DNA of 64,000 nt from Phoronis australis (Eukaryota; Phoronida; Phoronidae), in NCBI GenBank assembly GCA_002633005.1, contig NMRA01000338.1, positions 277,690 to 341,689 on the forward strand. Reading direction: 5' to 3'. The notes under the pieces were generated by a model, which had not been told where the DNA came from, made no database searches, and worked only from the letters and a program-made list of their open reading frames with translations. Shown here piece after piece: positions 15,001 to 23,014 of the stretch. Positions within the stretch are counted from its first letter, which is position 1, and every line of letters starts with the position of its first letter. The position numbers and the translations under genes were made by a program.

Positions 15001-18000
15001 AACAATAACCGGTTATAACATACAAATAAAACTCACATTTGAAGAACGCCACTTGACTGCAGGCTAAATATGACACTGACTTTACCCCACCAAATACGTC
15101 ACGAGAAGCAGCGCTCCAAGCGGGGGATTATGCAACTCTTTGAACCAATTTTGTGAGTTTCGCTAGAAGTTTACTTTTTGCTGTTGCATTATTAGTGAAA
15201 TTAGGCAACCACTCATAGAAAACTATGCAAATTTATTCATAAAAATACAGTTCCCTTTTAATGTCATGCATTTCAAGCCACATAACGTTGTCTACTACAG
15301 CTGCTAAATACTACTTTCAGATGGACATATCGCTGATGCAAACAAAAGGTTACAAGGGTACTACAGTGAAGTCAGTAAAGTAGGTATTTTTATTACATGT
15401 ATTATTGCCGTTTTCATCATTTTTGGCTAATGATTCTTGAAACTCGAGCCAAAGACGTTACTTCATTCTAAATCCCCAGACTCAACATCCTCTTTCGTGG
15501 GGTTGTATTTTGGTTAGGTTTTTGCATAGCTCTTGGGTGAGGATGCAAGTGACATTTTGTCTCCACTGAAACCGGGTGTCCAATGTTTCGGAAACAACTT
15601 GTTGATACCTTGTGTTAGCTTGTGTTTGCGTTTGCACCACGTGGCTGGAACGCCTAACAAAACTGAAGTTGTGCATAGCGAATTACAGAAAGCGTACGGT
15701 AACCAATGTCTCAAATTGTGTACCCCGAGCATCAAACTGCGCCCCCTTTCTCTTTAATTTTAATCATGACTTCAGGCGGAACAAGTAGACATCCATAGCA
15801 TGAATTTCACTAACATGAGAAGCAAATTGGTGGCAATTTGTGGTTGTGGTGCCGTTTACGACAATAATTCAATGCACCAGAGAAATGTGTTTACTAAAAA
15901 CACTTAGCCAAGTTTCAGTGTATTGTAAGTTAAATGTGCTAGTATAACCATTATGCAACTTGTTGATACTTGGGTCTCGACCTGGGTATTTATATTATAT
16001 TCTTAACGTCTTTAAGGTCGGGCAGTATCATAGTAGACGCTGATATCAGGATGGAGACCGTCGATTCCACAAAAACAAGTCAGACGATCAAGGATGCTTT
16101 GGCAGATGTCGCTAGCAGTCAATCCAATGACGACATGTTCAAGATGGTTGTCCAAAAGGTGACGGATACCAACAAAGGTATGCAATTTAACTCATTGAAG
16201 TATTACATTTCCTGGAATTACAATCCCTGTAGTAGTGAGTAGACATTAATTTTGACATGATTTTTACGACCGCAATTGCATTTTTGGGATTAATATCATG
16301 GGTGGTGTACCATAGGGGGCTGGGGGATTATAGCCCCCCACTTTCTTCAGTGCTAGGCCGCACGTGGTCTATAGGCGGTGCACCCCAGGGGGGCTGAGGG
16401 GGTTTTAGCCCCCACATTTTTCAGAGCTGTGCCGCCCATGGATATTCAACGGGATAGGTTTTGGAAGTTGTTGTTTTTGTGATTTTATTGCAAATTGCCA
16501 ATTGTCGAAGTTGTCTGCCAGACTTCTGCTGAAATCTAGACCCCTTACTTTACCAATAAAATATGCTAAAATACCATGACATGTAGCGAGTGGGATTTAG
16601 CTGATCCAGGAGAGCGGTTGGTGGCTACGCGAGTGTTACAGATTCCATTCCGCACTGGCGCTGGTCGCAAAGAAAAAGAATTTTCTCGCCTTATGTCACT
16701 TTTATCCAGTCTGCCGAGCCATGTGCACATGTACGTTAGGAATATTTCCTAAACAGAAAGGCACAGTCATAACAAAACAAATGTAATAATAATATCACCA
16801 ATTTTCATTTGATATGAATACTCTGAATTAAAGTCATGTAATTGATAGCCCCTAATGCAAAAATGGAATGTTCATACGGAATGAACATTGCATGAAGCGG
16901 AGTATCTGAAAGTTTGATATGGATCCGATCATCGAATATTTTGAGATTACAAAGATATTCAAATGTGGACATTTTTCTAACGTCCTACGTAACCTTAAAC
17001 AGCATGACCACCACTTGTCCGCCACCTTTTTTAGGTCTACCTGTTGGTTTTAAATAATTCACGCAATAGCAGCAATTCCATTGACACCTAGAATGTTACT
17101 ATTTTCAGTAAAATAGTAGATTTTATAAATGTCATATGACCCATCTCCCTGAGCATAGATGGTAATATGAATGGGACAACTTTGAACTGACAACTAACAC
17201 ATGTGCAAACAACAAAAATAGACATTGGCCATTTTTTGACCGGAGTATGCTTAAGCTCACATGCCTTTTTGTTACAGATATTTGGACCGACTGGTTGATA
17301 GCTCTCGTAGCCGTAGCTTCGGTGGTGGTGTTTGCAGCTATTTGCGTGTGCATTTTCAAGTGTGCTGAATCGGTGAGAGGAAAGGTATGTTCAAACGCCT
17401 CCTCACGTGTTAAGCGTGTAACTACATGTATATGTCAGGAATGAATAATGAAAATAACAATCATGGTAAAAAGTGAACCTGATTGTAAGTGTAATGGATA
17501 TTATGACCTTCACAATGGACATGATTATGAACATTCTTAGCGCGGTAGCAAACTTTGCATATATTAGGTATGGAGCTTCTGGCGTCATCTGGTGAATCCA
17601 GCTTGGTCATTGATAATTGCTTTTTTTGAGAAGAACTATTCAAGGATTTCTTTCGCATTCGGACAGAGAGAACGTGAAAACACGTTTGTGGGGAACGTGG
17701 CGAAAACACCCCACTAAAATAGGACCTCACGATTATTGGTAAATATACATTAAACTGGACTCTGACAGTGGCGATAGTAAGTCGATTACATTATCCCCAA
17801 GTGCCTCTCTGTGCGACGGTTACAGTTTGTGGTAATATTTGCGATTTGGGTATACAATATCTTAATTCAGGATGGATGCCATATGTTTATCACTTATTCA
17901 CCCGGAGCTTGTTTCTGATAATTAGGTCAGTTCTCTTGGTTTTGGAAAACCAAATTGATTCAGTGGAGAAAGTTCTAAAAATCCGGGATCTTGTACATGG

Positions 18001-20633
18001 AAGGGCCTATTTCCGGGAGTAGGNGCTGGTCGCAAAGAAAAAGAATTTTCTCGCCTTATGTCACTTTTATCCAGTCTGCCGAGCCATGTGCCCATGTACG
18101 TTAGGAATATTTCCTAAACAGAAAGGCACAGTCATAACAAAACAAATGCAATAATAATATCACCAATTTTCATTTGATATGAATACTCTGAATTAAAGTC
18201 ATGTAATTGATAGCCCCTAATGCAAAAGTGGAATGTTCATACGGAATGAACATTGCATGAAGCGGAGTATCTGAAAGTTTGATGTGGATCCGATCATCGA
18301 ATATTTTGAGATTACAAAGATATTCAAATGTGGACATTATTCTAACGTCCTACGTAACCTTAAACAGCATGACCACCACTTGTCCAACACCTTTTTTAGG
18401 TCTACGTGTTGGTTTTAAATAATTCACGCAATAGCAGCAAATCCAATGACACCTAGAATGTTACTATTTTCAGTAAAATAGTAGATTTAAGTAGATTTTA
18501 TAAATGTCATGTGACCCATCTCCCTGGGCATAGATGGTAATATGAATGGGACAACTTTGAACTGACACCTAACACATGTGAAAACAACAAAAATAGACAT
18601 TGGCCATTTTTGACCGGTGTATGCTTAAGCTCACGTGCCTTTTTGTTACAGATATTTGGACCGACTGGTTGATAGCTCTCGTAGCCGTAGCTTCGGTGGT
18701 GGTGTTTGCAGCTATTTGCGTGTGCATTTTCAAGTGCGCTGAATCGGTGAGAGGAAAGGTAAGTTCAAACGCCTCCTCAAGTGTCAAGCGTGTAACTACA
18801 TGTATATGTCAGGAATGAATAATGAAAATAACAATCATGGTAAAAAGTGAACCTGATTGTAAGTGTAATGGATATTATGACCTTCACAATGGACATGATT
18901 ATGAACATTCTTAGCGCGGCAGCAAACTTTGCATATATTAGGTATGGAGCTTCTGGCGTCATCTGGTAAATCCAGCTTGGTCATTGATAATTACTTTTTT
19001 GAGAAGAACTATTCAAGGATTTCTTTCGCATTCGGACAGAGAGAACGTGAAAACACGTTTGTGGGAAACGTGGCGAAAACACCCCACTAAAATAGGACCT
19101 CACGATTATTGGTAAATATACATTAAACTGGACTCTGACAGTGGCGATAGTAAGTCGATTACATTATCCCCAAGTGCCTCTCTGTGCGACGGTTACAGTT
19201 TGTGGTAATATTTGCGATTTGGGTATACAATATCTTAATTCAGGATAAATGCCATATGTTTATCACTTATTCACCCGGAACTTGTTTCTGATAATTAGGT
19301 CAGTTCTCTTGGTTTTGGAAAACCAACTTGATTCAGTGGAGAAAGTTCTAAAAATTCGGGATCTTGTACATGGAAGGGCCTATTTCCCGGAGTAGGTCAT
19401 GCGATAAAATGCCGACTTCCCTAAACACCTAGGCCTTGGATCTAAACTCAGTCTCGACTGAAGACCCGAAACTCAATAAACCACGCGACATGGTTCGAGT
19501 ATTAATTTGCAAGTTAACGCGAAGCATTTCGTGCCGTGTCGGGTTTCGAGTGCAGGGATTGGTCAAAATGTTCGTCATGATTTATTCTGAGGTAATTATC
19601 AAGTCAATCATTGCAATTATCTACTGTCAATCAGCTTGATCGGTTGTCATTAACTGTGAAACCGGACATCACGTAGACGGAACGTCGAATATAGGCAAAA
19701 CAACTCAGAGAATTAGGATACTTAACCAGCTTTTTGCCTGTCAACAGACCTTGGCGCCAATTGAATATTTAAAAAAGTTCTCTCGGAGAAACAAGATGAT
19801 GCTCTGTAGTCCTTCGCTAATTATTAAAGTTAATTTCACGCTCGACAGATCCTAGCAAAATCTGCTTGATCAACAAGCATGGCAAATGCTTCAATCGGGT
19901 TTTTTAAAATGGATTGTGGGAAAAGGTCACGTGTCTCGATCACCTAATCGAATCCATTCGGATGGGACAAAGCTTTTATCTCTCCGGAAAGTCCTAAATT
20001 ATGCATTAGCATGCTATGGAATCCAGTTTGGGTAAAACCGCTAAACCAGGGTTTAGTATCCTTCTAAAGTTCCTTTGATTAGTTCCAGAAAGAAGTGTTA
20101 CTTTGTCGCGTTTTAGTTAATTTGAGCATATACATGTAATTGGCGAAGCAATTTCTAAAAAATGACAAAATTAATGGAAACACGTTCAAAACTTGTTTCC
20201 GTCCTCCTGTTTATAATTTTGTTGTAATGCTTTGAGAAATGTAACCAATTGGGTTGATTTTATTGTACTGTCTTCGAATTTTCAGCAAGGTAAAAAGAAA
20301 GCCATTTTCGATGACGAGACGAACACAGACGGATACCTGAATCCCGTTCTTGACAAAGATTTTGAGAAGACATCTGGAAACACCGAGACGTCATTTTCAA
20401 CTTATTCAGATAACCGACAACTTTTATACTCAGAGCCCAAAATGGATGCGAGGCCGCAGTCACAAATGTCTTCTAAGGACGATCAGCAAAAACCGTCAGT
20501 GAACGGTAACGGTTACTCAAGTTTTCGTCCACAACACGTGGCAAGTGTGACGGTCTCTGAACAAGACGCCCGGACGTACTCAAGCATGGAAGACGGCATT
20601 GCTCGCGTGTATGTCTCAAACAATAATGTTTAA
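1..20633 (+). CDS. Large split gene: LPMO-like / EGF / DOMON / giant repeat / DOMON / SEA / TM membrane protein (5' partial)
   Basis: Reconstructed from splice sites and phase. Exons: 1-59, 1836-1969, 2243-2341, 3072-3194, 3693-3790, 4467-8865 (broken by N), 9101-9298, 10019-10200, 11664-11725, 12853-13139, 14311-14426, 15321-15370, 16017-16177, 17278-17384 (or its copy 18652-18758) and 20286-20633. Every junction has AG/GT borders and matching phase, except across the 8866 gap where sequence is missing. About 2,140 residues are visible. The order is LPMO-like C-terminus, two EGF modules, DOMON 1 interrupted by a long Thr/Ala/Glu/Pro/Ser/Lys repeat, DOMON 2, SEA, one TM helix and a cytoplasmic tail. 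From family knowledge DOMON domains bind haem or sugar, SEA domains sit on the extracellular stalk of glycosylated membrane proteins, and type-4 chitin-binding/AA15 domains act on polysaccharides. The inferred product is a cell-surface redox or carbohydrate-active protein. The true start and signal peptide lie upstream of the window. Confidence 0.8.
60..1835 (+). other. Intron of the DOMON/SEA gene
   Basis: No supported exon was seen between the donor at 60 and the acceptor at 1835. Short ORFs here lack splice context or recognisable domains. The only structure I see is the foldback element at about 1030-1394. Confidence 0.45.
1030..1394. repeat. Foldback (long inverted-repeat) element, MITE-like
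   Basis: The segment from CCAGTAAGAACATATTTACC (1054) to GGTAAATATGTTCTTACTGG (ending 1371) is almost a perfect inverted repeat. Arms of about 150 bases surround a spacer of roughly 15-20 bases near 1205-1220, and weaker pairing continues outward to about 1030 and 1394. Arms differ by scattered substitutions, so it is not freshly made. No coding capacity and no clear target-site duplication. It sits in the first visible intron. Confidence 0.75.
1836..1969 (+). CDS. Exon: C-terminal part of a chitin-binding type-4 / AA15 LPMO-like domain
   Basis: Acceptor ATTAG before 1836, donor GTAACC at 1970, phase 2 in and phase 1 out. Key segments are LPEGFTCQRCVLRL and YVFRSCADIKVV. The pattern Leu-Pro, C-x2-C-V-L, then F-x-x-C-A-D-I is that of the C-terminal part of animal AA15 / chitin-binding type-4 domains, which in active members are copper-dependent polysaccharide monooxygenases. 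The N-terminal copper-binding histidine would lie upstream and cannot be checked. The spacing between the Cys pair and CADI is shorter than in the insect members I know, so activity is uncertain. Confidence 0.55.
2243..2341 (+). CDS. Exon: EGF-like module 1
   Basis: The acceptor TTTTCAG precedes the exon and the donor GTGAGT follows; phase is 1-1, typical of EGF exons. The peptide contains CSNQGSFTQGKCRCNRLY then SGSNC. It shows the G-x-C-x-C and final Cys spacing of an EGF fold but only four cysteines, so it is a short or degenerate module. Extracellular. Confidence 0.7.
2342..3071 (+). other. Intron with short CAC/CCA-rich simple sequence
   Basis: Lies between the two EGF exons. A short CCA/CCACCA run sits at about 2520-2545. 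No exon or element recognised. Confidence 0.4.
3072..3194 (+). CDS. Exon: EGF-like module 2
   Basis: Acceptor TTTCTAG, donor GTACGT, phase 1-1. It encodes DECLLDSDCGGHGVCRS, a spacer, then CYCSPGWFGENC. Six cysteines in EGF order (C-x5-C-x4-C ... C-x-C-x8-C) with the Gly-Trp-Phe-Gly of the last loop give a good EGF call. It may bind calcium weakly through the leading Asp-Glu. Confidence 0.85.
3693..3790 (+). CDS. Exon: start of DOMON domain 1
   Basis: Acceptor TTTTCAG, donor GTAAAG, phase 1 in and 0 out. Encodes VDVDFKTYQFANVVKGTHQ followed by LFWKHIAK. The aromatic-Trp strand (LFWK) is the first core beta-strand of DOMON domains; the next exon continues it without a phase break. DOMON is an extracellular beta-sandwich that in cytochrome-like members holds haem b. 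Confidence 0.65.
3791..4466 (+). other. Intron carrying a short TIR element
   Basis: No exon is seen here. The intron contains the MITE-like element at 4129-4281. Confidence 0.4.
4129..4281. repeat. Small MITE-like element with terminal inverted repeats
   Basis: The left end CGTTCAGTAGACGCTAGGAC matches the reverse complement of the right end (CGTTCAGTAACGCTAGGACC). Inside the left arm the unit CTACGCTAGGAC is repeated in tandem. A relative of the right half occurs in reverse orientation at about 9513-9595, so it is a dispersed family. No coding capacity. Confidence 0.65.
4467..8865 (+). CDS. Giant exon: DOMON 1 strands followed by the 12-residue repeat insert
   Basis: Acceptor CTCATAG precedes 4467; phase 0 in. 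It opens with DQEVEVIMRVKTNTWVGIGW, matching the W-V-G-x-G-[FW] strand of DOMON domains, then RPKSLTNACRNFPLS and a gradual entry into a Pro/Glu/Ser/Thr linker. From 4692 the linker is the unit TAEPESTAEPKS, about 116 further copies, open to the N at 8866. Because the C-terminal DOMON strands are in exon 9101-9298, the repeat is an insertion inside the DOMON domain, not a linker after it. Each unit carries three Glu and one Lys, four Ser/Thr and two Pro: a disordered, acidic, probably O-glycosylated tether. The exon end and the middle DOMON strands are lost at the assembly join. Confidence 0.75.
4692..8865 (+). repeat. 36-bp coding minisatellite, about 116 tandem copies
   Basis: The unit starts ACAGCTGAACCGGAATCC and continues ACGGCCGAACCCAAATCG. 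The printed lines repeat every 180 bases (five units) and I see no substitution from 4692 to 8865. One near-identical copy (4656-4691) and a few diverged copies (4582-4655) precede it. The length of 36 is divisible by three, so copy-number change never shifts the frame. It ends mid-unit at an N, so the true copy number is unknown. Confidence 0.97.
8866..8866. other. Single-N assembly join after the minisatellite
   Basis: The array stops mid-unit at this N and unrelated intron sequence follows. Coding sequence for the central strands of DOMON 1 is absent between here and 9101, so real sequence is missing at this join, not one base. Confidence 0.9.
9101..9298 (+). CDS. Exon: C-terminal part of DOMON domain 1
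   Basis: Acceptor TATTTTACAG, donor GTAAGA, phase 1-1. Encodes NNPMHIIFASGQQKGAYTHR, the final DOMON strand with a conserved-type histidine, followed by SCDKDFYKEDELKYHG and RGVSSINFL. The H-I-I-F-A-S-G ... H pattern is typical of DOMON C-termini, where the His is the usual candidate axial haem ligand. Its incoming phase (1) cannot be matched to an exon because of the 8866 gap. Confidence 0.65.
9513..9595 (-). repeat. Partial copy of the 4129-4281 MITE family
   Basis: AACGCTAGGACCTCGCTAAA followed by the CAAGACTTCGCGAGATTAC stretch matches the reverse complement of the right half of the element at 4129-4281. Confidence 0.55.
10019..10200 (+). CDS. Exon: DOMON domain 2, N-terminal strands
   Basis: Acceptor GATTACAG, donor GTGAGC, phase 1 in and 0 out. 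A cysteine-rich lead (SPCTYLYRTPRGCSGKFCD) precedes YRVTWTYETETDSISFILSG and QWLGLGISEDRVM. The Trp strand, the W-L-G-L-G-x-S strand and the following Met are the core of a DOMON/cytochrome b-type domain; this Met is where the axial haem ligand sits in such domains. Confidence 0.8.
10201..11663 (+). other. Intron with a short diverged tandem repeat
   Basis: About 11420-11655 contains four diverged copies of a ~65-base unit built on TAGGTTTGACCTGTGG and TTAGACAATTT. No coding potential recognised elsewhere in the intron. Confidence 0.6.
11664..11725 (+). CDS. Exon: DOMON domain 2, middle strand
   Basis: Acceptor TTTCAG, donor GTAAGT, phase 0 in and 2 out. Encodes PKTDAIIGFIDGDGKAHIMD. The D-A-I-I-G-F-I-D-G-D-G strand follows the Met strand in DOMON domains (usual pattern M-x-G-A-D-V-x-x-G). 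Only 62 bases long, but the phase joins on both sides. Confidence 0.8.
11726..12852 (+). other. Intron, no element recognised
   Basis: Sequence between two DOMON 2 exons. The short ORFs in it have no splice context. I see nothing else. Confidence 0.4.
12853..13139 (+). CDS. Exon: DOMON domain 2, C-terminal half and stalk
   Basis: Acceptor CAATTGCAG, donor GTAAGT, phase 2 in and 1 out. Key parts: QDVTLVKATDLDGVTTFHFT, RNTGDSKDFAFSDENCYHML, FARGPLNGAKDGISKHKI. This matches the DOMON pattern F-x-R ... D-x-x-F ... Y-x-x-L/F-A-x-G-P ... H; the His in ISKH is the candidate second axial haem ligand. It ends with a Cys-Pro-Gly rich stalk (CISKCTPGGSPQP) leading into the SEA domain. Confidence 0.85.
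13140..14310 (+). other. Intron, no element recognised
   Basis: Lies between the DOMON 2 and SEA exons. No coding or repeat structure identified. Confidence 0.4.
14311..14426 (+). CDS. Exon: SEA domain, N-terminal half
   Basis: Acceptor CTTATAG, donor GTAAGT, phase 1 in and 0 out. Encodes GKIHVFKVTIKFPNLVYQDV, YSRLKDPVTMELTRAIEQH. A beta-strand of alternating hydrophobics, then L-x-D-P-x-[ST]-x-E-L and an amphipathic helix, is the standard opening of SEA domains. Confidence 0.8.
14427..15320 (+). other. Intron, no element recognised
   Basis: AT-rich sequence between SEA exons with no structure I can name. Confidence 0.4.
15321..15370 (+). CDS. Exon: SEA domain, central strand
   Basis: Acceptor CTACTTTCAG. 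The chosen donor is AA|GTCAGT at 15371 because only this gives phase 2, which the next exon at 16017 needs; the alternative GTAAAG six bases later would break the frame. Encodes MDISLMQTKGYKGTTVK, matching the G-Y-x-G-x-x-V-x-S strand just before the SEA cleavage loop. Confidence 0.65.
15371..16016 (+). other. Intron, no element recognised
   Basis: Separates the SEA central strand from the G-S-I-I-V strand. Nothing recognised. Confidence 0.4.
16017..16177 (+). CDS. Exon: SEA domain, cleavage-site strand and C-terminal helix
   Basis: Acceptor CTTTAAG, donor GTATGC, phase 2 in and 1 out. Encodes SGSIIVDADIRMETVDST followed by an amphipathic helix (TIKDALADVASSQ) and VVQKVTDTNK. G-S-I-I-V-D is the conserved SEA strand; known SEA domains with G-S-V-V-V cleave themselves between Gly and Ser, and G-S-I-I-V fits that consensus. 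Self-cleavage would leave the ectodomain held non-covalently. Confidence 0.85.
16302..16442. repeat. Tandem pair of ~70-bp G/C-run units
   Basis: Two similar units: one opens GGTGGTGTACCATAGGGGGC and runs into TATAGCCCCCCAC, the next opens GGCGGTGCACCCCAGGGGGG and runs into TTTAGCCCCCACA. The G run and C run in each unit can pair. It resembles transposon-end sequences seen near 42700, 47370 and 62430. Confidence 0.55.
16660..18023 (+). repeat. Duplicated 1.36-kb segment, copy 1 (with TM exon)
   Basis: Nearly identical to 18025-19396, with scattered substitutions and small indels. Copy 1 stops exactly at the single N at 18024 and copy 2 begins on the very next base. This is what an end-to-end join of two haplotype contigs looks like. 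It contains the TM exon 17278-17384. Confidence 0.9.
17278..17384 (+). CDS. Exon: transmembrane helix (copy 1)
   Basis: Acceptor TTGTTACAG, donor GTATGT, phase 1 in and 0 out. Encodes DIWTDWLIALVAVASVVVFA and AICVCIFKCAESVRGK: about 24 hydrophobic residues ending in Cys/Lys/Arg. The placement right after SEA and the positive inner flank indicate a type I topology. Fits the final exon in phase 0. Confidence 0.9.
18024..18024. other. Single-N assembly join between duplicated segments
   Basis: Lies exactly at the boundary of the two copies of the 1.36-kb segment. Confidence 0.9.
18025..19396 (+). repeat. Duplicated 1.36-kb segment, copy 2
   Basis: Starts GCTGGTCGCAAAGAAAAAGA like 16660 and ends TTTCCCGGAGTAGG like 18023. 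It carries a 9-base insertion near 18487 relative to copy 1, and a few single-base changes. Copy 2 continues into unique sequence that leads to the last exon. Confidence 0.9.
18652..18758 (+). CDS. Exon: transmembrane helix (copy 2)
   Basis: Encodes the same peptide as 17278-17384, with donor GTAAGT instead of GTATGT. Phase is 1 in and 0 out, so the two copies cannot both be spliced in: copy 1 ends in phase 0 and reading on into copy 2 hits a stop within a few codons. Either mutually exclusive exons or, more likely, the second allele. Confidence 0.75.
19397..20285 (+). other. Last intron of the gene
   Basis: Between the TM exon and the terminal exon. Nothing recognised. Confidence 0.4.
20286..20633 (+). 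CDS. Terminal exon: cytoplasmic tail
   Basis: Acceptor GAATTTTCAG, phase 0. It encodes QGKKKAIFDDETNTDGYLNP and a Ser/Thr/Asn/Gln-rich tail of 115 residues ending DGIARVYVSNNNV, then TAA at 20631. A basic KKK follows the membrane. Tyr residues in acidic or polar settings (DGYLNP, LLYSEP, ARTYSSMED) could be phosphorylated; no domain is recognised. Confidence 0.85.
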   Translation, partial: QGKKKAIFDDETNTDGYLNPVLDKDFEKTSGNTETSFSTYSDNRQLLYSEPKMDARPQSQMSSKDDQQKPSVNGNGYSSFRPQHVASVTVSEQDARTYSSMEDGIARVYVSNNNV

Positions 20634-22116
20634 CCCTTTAAGACTTGACGTCCGTTCATAAGTATAGTGATTTTCAATATCTGATATTTTGCCATGTGCT
20701 ACGACGGATTCACTCACTATGGGTTATACTCTAGACAAAAGTATCTTACGATAATCGTGGTATGTTGCGTGACAAGTTTTCTGTCGAATTCTAAATAATT
20801 AACGGTATGTGAATTTTAATGTGTATTGTGCATGCTATTGCAATACATCGGGAATGAGACAAAGTGCTAAGGGCTGCTAGTTATCTCCGACCAGACATTT
20901 TTCAACTGAGATTGCACTTGCACATACGGTGTCCGCAAGTCGCGACTTAATGCATTGTGACTTTTATGTTGGATTACTGATGTAATTCGGTAGCGTATAT
21001 GGAATGGAGTTAATGAGCTCTTTGGTCTCAGGTGTGTGTTGCTGGATTTTGGTCTTCCAAACGTACACCCAGTCTATATTTCCCTTAAACAAAGACTGGT
21101 AGAGCCTAGTCATGAAGATGTGCCATATTTAGAGTTGTCAAATACTATGTAAATACAAATATTTATCGGTGCATACCACTTTCCAAGACACCAGAGCATG
21201 TGATTTAGTGTGCGATATAAAATGAACAGTAGTGCAAGCAACACGTGTACGTTGCACGTGACAGCCATCATATACGGTGAATATATTAACTTAATTTCAT
21301 CATGGGCAATGTTTACGCAGCATCTATTTTGAGGTTTTAAAATGTGCTTCAAAATAACGAGGAAAAAAGCACCAAATTAGCATTCCATATTGCATGTGAT
21401 TTTTCGTGGAAATTGGCGAGCTTTCGTAATTAATGGACTTTACCCAGGTCGCAAGCACGACTACTTGACATAACCTTTAAGTTTGCCTTCCATCCTGCGT
21501 ACCAACAACGACCCGAATGAGAGGTATACAGGCTGATGAATGGACTCAACAGCGGTTGTTCCAAGCCCCCAACTTGAATTGGCGACCTCTGGCGAACGTT
21601 TGGCTGTGTTGCTTATGCTGTTTCATAAAGGTTAAGCATGTTATATTATTTGTTATTGCAAGTTCACGCTGAATATGACGTGTAAATTCACTAGTTGTGA
21701 ATACGTTTTTGTTTCACATTCAATATGCAACGACGCACTACAAAAATTTTGTTATTCTTGCTTTTACCGTGTGGGCGTCAGCTTTGATCGTAGACGATCT
21801 GTTCGAGAGCAAACTTGCATTTAGCATGCAATAGTCTTATGGCGAAGAGCTGGTATGCTGGCATATTTATCTTGGCCTATATGGGCTGTGAGCAGACGTG
21901 TGTTTTGAAGTTTGGATATCACTATTATGATTATTTTTACATTGCAATGATTTACAGTCAAACATAACTGTTAAATAAATGGGTGATTTTGGTAATGTTG
22001 TTCGTATTACTTTCAAAGCATATGCCACCCCATTTATTTTTGTTCTCTACCGTTTTAATCAGTCTGTGTCCGCATCACGTCGTGATCTGTCCACCCCTCC
22101 GCGCCAAAAGGTGTCG
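20634..22116 (+). other. 3' flank / probable 3' UTR, otherwise empty
   Basis: No ORF with support. A possible poly(A) signal lies at 21974. Nothing else recognised. Confidence 0.35.
21974..21979 (+). terminator. Candidate poly(A) signal AATAAA
   Basis: A canonical AATAAA (TTAAATAAATGGG) about 1.3 kb after the stop codon at 20633. Earlier canonical hexamers were not seen. Position only; no transcript evidence. Confidence 0.3.
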
Positions 22117-23014
22117 CCTTGACATATGCAGAAGGTGACGACACATATCCCATTACCTCAACGGATTTTGCAATGAGCCTGTTTCCCTTTTTCTAACATT
22201 GAAGTGATGCCTATAAAGAAGTGTCAACGCCCCCAGGCTGCAATAAAGCTACTCCTGCAGTGTTATTTTTGTGCTGTTAGTGACTACAAATGTGTCCAGA
22301 ACCTTATGGATAAATTATAAAGCGTTTCCGTATTTTCAGGTGCTATCAAATTATTATTAAAGCCGACCTGGAGCCCGTTCCAAGAAAAATGACTAAATGA
22401 CTTGTCTAAAACAAATTTTAAACTACAGTCAATTTTAAGATAAAGTTGAAATTTGTCTCAAGCTCGTTTCAAGAAAGAAATCATAAGTTTGACTTACGTT
22501 TTTAACTTAATATTTGTCTTAATTTTGACTAACTTACCGGATGTGGAAGTTTCACAATTTGGAAGTTGAGCCAAATCTTAGACTTACTGTCAAAAATGAG
22601 CTGCCAGTTTCTTTGAACGGGCCCATGTCTCGACTGAGGCGGTCGTGTGCCGATGGGTGCCAAGTTGTATCATATGTCAATTCAGTGTTGGGTAAAGAGA
22701 AACTACTGAGTACTCCGTTGCACGCTATGAAAATTCAGTGAAACAACACCATAAAGCGCAGCGATTGTTCTTAAAATTTTTGCTCAAACGGATTTTGTGA
22801 AATCTGGATTTCACATCGTGATATGTTGCTGGCGATTGGGATAAGCTGGTGAATACCCCGGTGTCAAAATAAATATTGATTATTTAATAAGTAGAGCTAG
22901 TTCCATTGAAATTGCCCAAAATTTGTGCATGTACTTTTAAAAACCATGGGCTTAAACTTGTTTACATGTATTTTTGATATCTACATTATTTTTAGATGTG
23001 TTTACCTCTTTTGT
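22117..23014. repeat. Repeat copy A next to the assembly gap
   Basis: Matches 23594-24437 over most of its length. It begins near GACATATGCAGAAGGTGA and runs to the gap edge at CTTTTGT. It has about 40 extra bases (near 22500-22540) missing from copy B and several substitutions. Its upstream flank does not match copy B's upstream flank. Confidence 0.85.
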
